From an uncultured Prevotellaceae bacterium (GTDB lineage: Bacteria; Bacteroidota; Bacteroidia; Bacteroidales; Bacteroidaceae), in contig CACZGH010000024.1 in assembly GCA_902780635.1 (NCBI GenBank), positions 1 through 63,910 of the forward strand: a stretch of DNA of 63,910 nt, written 5' to 3'. Of this stretch, positions 24,884 through 31,638 are shown in pieces. Numbering within the stretch: the first letter of the stretch is position 1; the number at the start of each line of letters is the position of its first letter. Under the pieces are notes generated by a model, which was not told the origin of the DNA, did not search any database, and worked only from the letters and a program-made list of their open reading frames with translations. The position numbers and the translations under genes were made by a program.

Positions 24884-27800
24884 TTAAGCTTCTATGATTT
24901 TGTTGGTCGCCACATACCATACATATCCTTGTATTTGTTTGTACCCCAGAGCTTTAAAGATATCCATGTAGCCTCTTACCTGCTGGCGGTGCTCCTCATC
25001 GTATTTGGCAAACTTGAAGTCTACCACGACGAGTTCATCACCGTCCACCATCACTCGGTCGGGCCTTCGTTGTATGGTCTCGCCCGTTTCGGGGTCGGTT
25101 GTCAAGAGGGTGGTTTCGTTGAGCACTTTCCATCGGGTTGAGAACCACTCTCTCACTTGCTCGTTGGCCAGGGCATTGCGCAGCATCCTCTGTAGTTCGT
25201 CAGGCTTCACCTCGTCGTAGAGGATGCCCTCCATGGTCATCTGTGTGAGTATCCTTCCGATATCGTCGGTTGTACGGATGTTGGAGAAGATGTGATGCAA
25301 GATGTTGCCCCTCTTGATGTATTCCATCTGTCTCAGTCCGGTCTCATCGGTTGTGGTGAACTCTTTGCTGCTGTTGCTTTGCCTGAAAACGGCTTGCGAG
25401 GGATGCGACCTCATGGTCAGCACCTCGCTCTGCTCCTTTTGTAAAAAGATATTCTGAGTCGTTTTTTTCTCTTTGGTGGTAGCTGTTTCGAAGCAATCAC
25501 CATACTCAAAGACGACAGACCCGTCATCGTTGTGAGTGAGAAGACTGCCTTTGAGCTCTCTCTCCAGTGCAGGGAGACATTGTTCAATCAACTCACTGCG
25601 CAATTGGGGTGTCTCGCTAGGGGAGGTAGAGGCTGCCTTACTGTTTTTCTTGCCGTCTTTCTTCTTGTCTTTTTGATGTGCTAGGATGAAGAGGCGTGTC
25701 TTGGCTCTGGTGAATGCCACGTACAAGAGGTTGAGATTGTCCACCATGTTTTGCAGATGTTCGTGTTTGTAGTCATCCTCATAAACGGTGTCAAGGAGTT
25801 TATTCTTGCTATAGTCCACCGGAAGGATGGGCAACTGGCAGAAGGGCTCATGGGTCGAGTCACACCAGATGGTATAACTCCTCTCAAGTTGCCAGCTGCA
25901 GAAGGGCAGTATGACGTTGTCAAACTCCAGTCCCTTACTCTTGTGGATGGAGACGATTCTCACACCCTCTATATCATCCGCGTGTATGGTTTTGGAACAT
26001 AAGTTTTCGTCCCATGCGTCGAGCACGGTCTCTATGTCGACGATGTTGTCGGTCATGAAGTCGCTGATGAGGTCGTAGAGGGTGCAGATGTATGCCGACT
26101 GCCCCTCGATACGCTCCAGCTGGAAGATTTTAAACAGTTCCTCTAGCAGGTCGGTCATGGCCATCGATTTGAGACGCATCTGGTTGTCCGCACCGCAGAA
26201 GTCTTGCGGGAGCCATTCTTGATAGGCTTCAGCAGCCTTTTTCCCGATGGCCGACAGCAATAGACGATCGTCATCAACCTGGTTTTTCAGCACATCGTTC
26301 TGATAGTTTTTGGCCAGTGTGGCTTTGCACAACAGGTCATCGGGGTGGGCAAGCACCCTCAGCGCCGTGATGATGATGCCCACGGAGATGGACGCGTCAA
26401 GTCTGAAGGCCTCGTCGGAGATGATGTTGATGTCGGTGACATATTTCTGGAAGTAGACGGCTGTCGCTTGGATGTCGACGTTGCGTCTTGCGAGGATGGC
26501 AATCTTACTCTCGGCGATGCCTTCTTCTTTCAGTCGGCGTATGGTGTCGGCTATGATTTCCATCACTTTTTCGTTGTAGACACTCTTGGGGAGCATCTCT
26601 ATTCTGACATACCCGTTGTCGGGGCGTTGCTGGGGGATGCTCTGCGTTACGTCGCTGTAAGCCGTCTTGAGCTCTTCTGCCTCCTCTCCGACGAACTGCC
26701 GCAATCTTTGGTACTCCAAGGCACTGGCGTTCTCAAAGAAGCAGTTGTTGAAGTTGATGACCTTGCGGCTAGACCTGAAGTTGACTTTCAGTGGTTGGAT
26801 GTTGGTCTCATTAGGATGAGCAAACTCTTTCTCGATACCGTTGAGCAGTCGCCAGTCGCCGGAGCGCCATCGATAGATGCTCTGCTTGACATCTCCTACG
26901 ATAAGGTTGGCTGTCCCCTGGTCCATACAGTTTTGTAGGAGTATTTTGAAATTGGCCCACTGCAATCGCCCTGTGTCTTGAAACTCATCGATCATGATAT
27001 GTTTGAGCGTTGTACCCGTCTTCTCATAGATGAAGGGCGTGTCGCTATTGTCGATGAGGTCGTGGAGCATGCCTTGTGTGTCGCTGAGCAGGAACCGATT
27101 GGCGTTTTGGTTGAGGTCTTGCACTTTCTTCTCAATTTTTCCCAGAAGTCGTAGTTGATAGAGGTGTCTCCATGTGACCTCGGCCGACTTCCCAATCTTA
27201 TAGCATTCTCTCCGGTCTCTCTCTGCGTCTGTAAGGATACCGATGAGCTGTTGCTCCGCCAGGGGAGTGATGGCTGCTTTGTGTGGCGACTTTGCGGTAG
27301 TCCATTTACGTGCGTCTTCAATGCATTCTGCTACTCTTTTGCCGGTTGGGGCACCGTCAAATGTCCCTTCCTTGAGTTTGACGAAGTAATGATAGACTCC
27401 ACTTTTCCCAAAGGCGAAGTCTTGTTCCTGATACCCTTGTGTGCAAGCAAAGAAGCGGTCGGCATGGTTTGCCATCTTCTCATAGCTCGCTTTTTTGAGG
27501 AGCATCAGTTGTTTTCTGTAATTATTGAAGAACTCGTCATCGGAGAGGATTTCATGGAGTCGTTCACGATGTCTTTTATAGTCATCTTTAAATATGTTCT
27601 CTCCGAATACTTTCACCTGGTGTATGACGTTCCATGATTTGTCGTCCTGGATGGTGTCAAGAATGTAGTTCATCACCCATCCGAGCACTTTGTCGTTATT
27701 GTTAAGCTGCTCTATCATGGAGTCCACGGCCTGTTGCTCCACTTGCTTATCGTTTAACTCGATACGTAGATTGGCAGTGAGGTCAAGTTCCCTTGCCAGA

Positions 27801-28153
27801 TTGCGCAGGATGCGCTGAAAGAATTTGTCGATAGTCTCCACCCTGAAATAGGAGTAATGGTGGATGAGGCTAGTGAGCGCCATGGCGGCGCGCTCTCTGA
27901 CAAAGTGCTCCGTACATCCAAGTTCTTTCACGATTTTGTCAAGGTAATCTTTGGAGTCATCATATCCGTGTGCCAGTCCATATAACTGGCTGAGGATACG
28001 CATTTTCATCTCCTCCGTGGCCTTGTTGGTAAAGGTGACAGCCAGGATGTTGCGGTAGGATGTGGGATTTTGCAGGAGCAGTTTGATATATTCGATGGCC
28101 AGCGTGAAGGTTTTCCCGCTGCCCGCGCTCGCTTTATAAACAGTCAGAGGCAT
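24884..28153 (-). CDS. addA: AddA-like UvrD-family helicase/exonuclease
   Basis: A 1089-residue superfamily 1 helicase. Walker A is YKASAGSGKTFTLA at residues 5-18; motif Ia is NILAVTFTNKATEEMK; Walker B is IMIDEFQDTGRLQW; later motifs include VGDVKQSIYRWRSGD and VRIVSIHKSKGLEFDNVILPF, and LLYVAFTRAKTRLFI. The C-terminal nuclease is RRPDRVMVDGDELVVVDFKF with QVRGYMDIFKALGY. With AddB it would unwind and resect broken DNA to load RecA. Both nuclease sites look complete. GGAGTTCAG repeats separate it from the aminopeptidase gene upstream. Confidence 0.92.
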   Translation of the reverse strand: MPLTVYKASAGSGKTFTLAIEYIKLLLQNPTSYRNILAVTFTNKATEEMKMRILSQLYGLAHGYDDSKDYLDKIVKELGCTEHFVRERAAMALTSLIHHYSYFRVETIDKFFQRILRNLARELDLTANLRIELNDKQVEQQAVDSMIEQLNNNDKVLGWVMNYILDTIQDDKSWNVIHQVKVFGENIFKDDYKRHRERLHEILSDDEFFNNYRKQLMLLKKASYEKMANHADRFFACTQGYQEQDFAFGKSGVYHYFVKLKEGTFDGAPTGKRVAECIEDARKWTTAKSPHKAAITPLAEQQLIGILTDAERDRRECYKIGKSAEVTWRHLYQLRLLGKIEKKVQDLNQNANRFLLSDTQGMLHDLIDNSDTPFIYEKTGTTLKHIMIDEFQDTGRLQWANFKILLQNCMDQGTANLIVGDVKQSIYRWRSGDWRLLNGIEKEFAHPNETNIQPLKVNFRSSRKVINFNNCFFENASALEYQRLRQFVGEEAEELKTAYSDVTQSIPQQRPDNGYVRIEMLPKSVYNEKVMEIIADTIRRLKEEGIAESKIAILARRNVDIQATAVYFQKYVTDINIISDEAFRLDASISVGIIITALRVLAHPDDLLCKATLAKNYQNDVLKNQVDDDRLLLSAIGKKAAEAYQEWLPQDFCGADNQMRLKSMAMTDLLEELFKIFQLERIEGQSAYICTLYDLISDFMTDNIVDIETVLDAWDENLCSKTIHADDIEGVRIVSIHKSKGLEFDNVILPFCSWQLERSYTIWCDSTHEPFCQLPILPVDYSKNKLLDTVYEDDYKHEHLQNMVDNLNLLYVAFTRAKTRLFILAHQKDKKKDGKKNSKAASTSPSETPQLRSELIEQCLPALERELKGSLLTHNDDGSVVFEYGDCFETATTKEKKTTQNIFLQKEQSEVLTMRSHPSQAVFRQSNSSKEFTTTDETGLRQMEYIKRGNILHHIFSNIRTTDDIGRILTQMTMEGILYDEVKPDELQRMLRNALANEQVREWFSTRWKVLNETTLLTTDPETGETIQRRPDRVMVDGDELVVVDFKFAKYDEEHRQQVRGYMDIFKALGYKQIQGYVWYVATNKIIEA

Positions 28154-28232
28154 TGTTTTAGGAGTTCAGGAGTTCAGGAGTTCAGGAGTGAAGGAGTTCA
28201 GAAGTTCAGGAGTTTAGGAGTTCAGGAGTTCA
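28154..28232. repeat. GGAGTTCA tandem repeat
   Basis: About nine degenerate copies of GGAGTTCA between addA and the M24 peptidase gene. Its right end supplies the TGA stop codon of the M24 gene (minus strand, 28232-28230). Read in the minus direction the unit is TGAACTCC, which contains TGA. Confidence 0.85.
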
Positions 28233-29603
28233 GACACCCTTGGCCTGATAGACTTCGTCTATGGTCATGGGTTTATGGAGGGTACCGAGGCGCCGTGCAC
28301 CTTGCGCGGTAATGACGTAGTTGAGTTCGTTGCGCAGTCCGGTGAAGTCACGCCAGGCGTGCAGTTTGTCATAGCAGATGAAGTCGCTGAACCGGTGCTC
28401 AGCCTCCCACTGGTCCATCAACTCGGGTATGAAGTAAATGCCCGGCTCGACGGTGAAGACGAAGCCTTCCTCGAGTGGTCGTGCCAAACGCAGTGACTTA
28501 AATCCAAACTGTGTGCTTTTTTGCTCACCCTTTGCATAACCCACATACTGTTCTCCGAGGTTCTCCATATCATGGACATCGAGACCCATCATATGTCCCA
28601 GTCCACAAGGGAAGAAGAGCGCGTAAGCACCATTTTCCGCAGCTTCAGCAGGGTCACCTTTCATCAGTCCGAGGGCTTTCATTCCCTCTGCAATCTTGGT
28701 GGCGGCGGCCACATGAGCCTCACGGAAGGGTCTACCCAGTTGGAGATGATCTACAGCGGCCTGGAAACTCTGCAGATGGATGTTGTAGACCTCTTCTTGC
28801 CTAGTAGTGAAACGTTCACTCACGGGCATGGCTGAGGAGAGGTCACCGCAGTAGTGGCTTCTAGTCTCTGCTCCGGCGTCAAGTAAGAAGATGTCGCCCT
28901 TATGGAGTTCATGGATGAATCCGTGGTTGTGGAGTACTTGTCCGCGCACGGTGGCGATGGTGGGGAAGGCCAACCGTCCGCCGTGCCTTGCGATTACTTC
29001 TTCCACCGCTGCGGCCACCTGTGCCTCATGGATACCAGGCACCACTGTGCGGTAAGCGGCCAAGTGCATCTCTGTGGAGAAGTCCACGGCTTCTTCGATC
29101 AGACGTATTTCTTCTGCGTCTTTATGGTTACGCTGGTCGACGATGGCCTGGATGAAGGGGATAGAAGCCATGGCTGTCTGTGCCTGAGGCTCCACTCCTA
29201 TTAGTTCTTTGAGCCATAGGCTATGGTCGGCCCTATAGGGTGGAAGGAAGTGGATAGTTTGTCCTTTGGCGCGTGCGTTGTCGAGTGTGGCTTTGAGCGC
29301 TTTCATGGGCAAGGTATGGCTGATGCCTACTTCTGCTGCCAGTTGGCTGACGGATGGCATATTTCCCGTCCACACGATGTCATCGATACTAAGGTCATTG
29401 CCGAAGACGATCTCGGTGTCGTTGTCGATATCGATGACGGCGGCAAACCCTGGTTGGTCAATGCCGATGAAATAGAGAAATGAACTGTCTTGTCTGAAAG
29501 GGTAGTTGTTGTCGGTATAGTTCATACCCACAAGATCATTGCCTAAGAAGAGGAGCAGTCCGCTACCTACATCTTTTTTTAGTTGGTTACGTCGACGGAG
29601 CAT
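28230..29603 (-). CDS. pepP: Xaa-Pro aminopeptidase (M24)
   Basis: A 457-residue metallopeptidase that removes an N-terminal residue preceding proline. An aminopeptidase P N-terminal domain (about 1-150) precedes the pita-bread catalytic fold. Metal ligands can be followed: LLDAGAE (Asp), YCGDLSSAMP (Asp), GLGHMMGLDVHD (His), FTVEPGIYF (Glu) and LRNELNYVI (Glu). There is no signal peptide, so it is cytoplasmic. The stop codon comes from the GGAGTTCA repeat. The gene symbol is given by family resemblance. Confidence 0.9.
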   Translation of the reverse strand: MLRRRNQLKKDVGSGLLLFLGNDLVGMNYTDNNYPFRQDSSFLYFIGIDQPGFAAVIDIDNDTEIVFGNDLSIDDIVWTGNMPSVSQLAAEVGISHTLPMKALKATLDNARAKGQTIHFLPPYRADHSLWLKELIGVEPQAQTAMASIPFIQAIVDQRNHKDAEEIRLIEEAVDFSTEMHLAAYRTVVPGIHEAQVAAAVEEVIARHGGRLAFPTIATVRGQVLHNHGFIHELHKGDIFLLDAGAETRSHYCGDLSSAMPVSERFTTRQEEVYNIHLQSFQAAVDHLQLGRPFREAHVAAATKIAEGMKALGLMKGDPAEAAENGAYALFFPCGLGHMMGLDVHDMENLGEQYVGYAKGEQKSTQFGFKSLRLARPLEEGFVFTVEPGIYFIPELMDQWEAEHRFSDFICYDKLHAWRDFTGLRNELNYVITAQGARRLGTLHKPMTIDEVYQAKGV

Positions 29604-29610
29604 GGGAAAA

Positions 29611-29770
29611 TATTAAAAAATTAAAGATTAAAGATTAAAAATTAAAAATTGAAATTGAAAAATTTAAGATGATGAATTGTAAATGAAAAATGTGAACTTT
29701 CACCTCTTACATCATATCTCTCACCTCTTACCTCTCACCTCTTACTTCTCATCTCTCACCTCTCACTTCT
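29611..29770. repeat. two adjoining simple repeats, ATTAAAGATTAAA and CACCTCTTA
   Basis: A/T-rich units (ATTAAAGATTAAAAATT, 29611-29669) are followed by pyrimidine-rich units (CACCTCTTACCTCTCACCTC, 29700-29770). The pyrimidine tract overlaps the end of the lipoprotein gene: its final RSER-stop is encoded by repeat sequence. Confidence 0.75.
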
Positions 29771-30604
29771 ATGATAAATATCAGTTTTGAGATGTTTGCT
29801 GATGTGGAGGGAGGTCTCGGGGAAGTACTCGGATAGGAGTTGGTAGAGGTCGGGGTCAAACTGTCGGAGTTCTTCGCGGGTGTTGCACCAATTGTGCTTG
29901 CCATCGGTATGGGGCATCTCGGCATTAACGTCAAACCAGTCTTGTACGGCCTCGGCAAAGTACTCCTCCTTGTCCGTCTCCCTGTAGGTGTTGGTCAAAA
30001 GTCCTTCTTTTTTAGCTTTTTCATAGAGGCTTTGCAGTCGGCTGTTGAAGGTGGTGTCTACCTGTATGATGCCGATGCAGTGGATGGCGTGGGCGAACTC
30101 ATGGATGAGGATGTCCTCAGCATGATATTTGTCTATTTGGTAGGCCAGCACATTCTCTTCTGCACAACTGGTGAGGGGCTCTTCGATGGTGCCACCGAGT
30201 CCTCGTGCGCGGAGGTCCCAGTTGAGTGCGGTGTCATTGACGAGATAGTGGTGCTCTGGCAGGTCGGTGGTGCCCTCATACCTTCCCATGATGGCCACAC
30301 GTGCATTGCTCTTTATCATGGCCTCCAAGATTTCTGGTTTGAGCATGCATGTCATAGCGTAAAGAGTGCGGTGTGCGGCCACGAAAGCGGAGTCGGGCAC
30401 TCTCCATGAGGAGACCAGTGGTAGTCCGTTGACACTGACATATTTGGTATAAAACTTGTCGAGGTGAAGGGAGTCGGGTGGGGTAGTCACCACACACTCT
30501 GGTATCTCCAAAGTCTCGGAGGTTTTCACTTCTGTTTTCTGTTGACAGGCAATGAGTGCAGCCATCATGCACCATGCCATGATGTGGACGAATTGGTTTT
30601 TCAT
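29756..30604 (-). CDS. putative zinc metallopeptidase (gluzincin-like) lipoprotein
   Basis: A 282-residue protein with a lipoprotein signal (AALIAC, lipidation at Cys20). It contains an HExxH zinc motif, LIHEFAHAIH (His168, Glu169, His172), and about 45 residues later EEYFAEAVQDWF, in which a Glu (Glu214 or Glu218) could be the third ligand of a gluzincin. No characterised family is recognised beyond this. The C-terminus runs into the CACCTC repeat, so it may have been shortened or extended. It has its own promoter at 30637-30644 and probably sits on the cell surface or in the periplasm. Confidence 0.7.
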   Translation of the reverse strand: MKNQFVHIMAWCMMAALIACQQKTEVKTSETLEIPECVVTTPPDSLHLDKFYTKYVSVNGLPLVSSWRVPDSAFVAAHRTLYAMTCMLKPEILEAMIKSNARVAIMGRYEGTTDLPEHHYLVNDTALNWDLRARGLGGTIEEPLTSCAEENVLAYQIDKYHAEDILIHEFAHAIHCIGIIQVDTTFNSRLQSLYEKAKKEGLLTNTYRETDKEEYFAEAVQDWFDVNAEMPHTDGKHNWCNTREELRQFDPDLYQLLSEYFPETSLHISKHLKTDIYHRSER

Positions 30605-30636
30605 GTTTGGGAATATTGATTTGTTATATTAAGCTA

Positions 30637-30644
30637 CAAAGATA
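30637..30644 (-). promoter_or_regulatory. -7 box TATCTTTG for the metallopeptidase lipoprotein gene
   Basis: TATCTTTG on the minus strand matches TAnnTTTG and lies 32 bases before the ATG at 30604. Confidence 0.55.
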
Positions 30645-30826
30645 AACAATTTTTTTGCACTTCCATTATTTGACCCACCGTTTTTTTCCTTTGTAGATAT
30701 AAATGCCTCTTTGGGGGGAAAATCTTGTACCTTAGATGTTATGTCCAATTTGTAAAAAATATTTGTCTAAAGCAAACAAACCAAACATTTTTGCTAGAAA
30801 CGGTATATTATTTTGTTACTATTTTG

Positions 30827-30834
30827 TAAATTTG
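30827..30834 (+). promoter_or_regulatory. -7 box TAAATTTG for the MetH activation-domain gene
   Basis: TAAATTTG matches TAnnTTTG. It would give a leader of about 140 bases before the ATG at 30979. No TTTG box at the right distance was seen, so the site is only a candidate. Confidence 0.4.
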
Positions 30835-30978
30835 CTTCGAACAAATACAATCTCTCATTCTACGTCACATGATGTGATGTAATGTCGGCCTATTACCGAA
30901 ACATCCTCAACAAAGCAAATATCAAGTATAAGGAATAAGTTTTCATCAATTGAGTATATAATTTGAAAGAGCAGGCTT

Positions 30979-31638
30979 ATGTTTGAGAAACAACTCTCTT
31001 TGGAAAATCTTCATATCTCTCCTGTGGAAGTGTACCGGCAGATGGGTTATGGAGAGAAAGCACCCGATGAACGTACGGTTACAGAGGTGATGCGGCTGCT
31101 CGCCAGTGTCACGCAGATCGCCGTCCCACGTTATTGCTATATGGTGAAGGAGGGCTGTCTTGAGAATGATCTGCTGCGGATGTGTGGACAGGAGTTTCAT
31201 CCAGGTCCCGTCATTGCACGCCAATTGGCCGGAGCCACCCATTTTGCGATTTTTGTGGCAACGGCAGGGGTGGAGTTTGAGGAATGGAGGAAAAGGGAAG
31301 ACTTGTTAGAATCGTTCATTGCCGATGCGATCGGCTCGGTCGTGGCAGAGCGTTGTGCCGATGAGATGGAGAAGGCCTTGCAGGCGAGTATTGAGAAATT
31401 GGGGTGGAAGCGCACCAACCGTTTTTCTCCGGGTTACTGTGAATGGTCAACCGACGAACAGCGGCTGCTGGTGCCGCTGCTCGGTGATCCCAATCCCTGT
31501 GGAGTGTGGCTGACTGAAAGTGCCCTGATGTGGCCTGTCAAGTCGGTGAGTGGTATTATTGGACTCGGTGAACATGTCATTTATCGTGACTATTCCTGCC
31601 AACGATGCCAACTCACTCACTGTTTCCGGAGACGCTAA
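30979..31638 (+). CDS. free-standing methionine synthase activation domain protein
   Basis: A 219-residue protein resembling the C-terminal AdoMet-binding reactivation domain of cobalamin-dependent methionine synthase. The telltale region is RFSPGYCEWSTDEQRLLVPLLG followed by VWLTESALMWPVKSVSGIIG, which matches the RxSxGYxxxP....LTxSxAMxPxxSVSG pattern. It ends with a Cys-rich tail (YSCQRCQLTHC) not usual in MetH. In full MetH this module supplies a methyl group to oxidised cobalamin. Here its likely partner is the convergent UroD-HcyMT-B12 gene, which lacks this domain; the two overlap by four bases at their 3' ends. Confidence 0.85.
   Translation: MFEKQLSLENLHISPVEVYRQMGYGEKAPDERTVTEVMRLLASVTQIAVPRYCYMVKEGCLENDLLRMCGQEFHPGPVIARQLAGATHFAIFVATAGVEFEEWRKREDLLESFIADAIGSVVAERCADEMEKALQASIEKLGWKRTNRFSPGYCEWSTDEQRLLVPLLGDPNPCGVWLTESALMWPVKSVSGIIGLGEHVIYRDYSCQRCQLTHCFRRR

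Larger units (their letters stand above)
30605..30978. other. divergent AT-rich intergenic region
   Basis: This 374-base gap contains a minus-strand promoter for the lipoprotein gene and a plus-strand -7 box for the MetH activation-domain gene, which then has a leader of about 140 bases. The leader includes a 13-base palindrome TCACATGATGTGA at 30865-30877. No cobalamin riboswitch, RNA gene or small gene was recognised. Confidence 0.5.

Noticed and set aside
23846-25141. Long plus-strand open frame (431 codons) opposite addB and addA
   Set aside because: It is antisense to conserved nuclease and helicase motifs and has no family features of its own.
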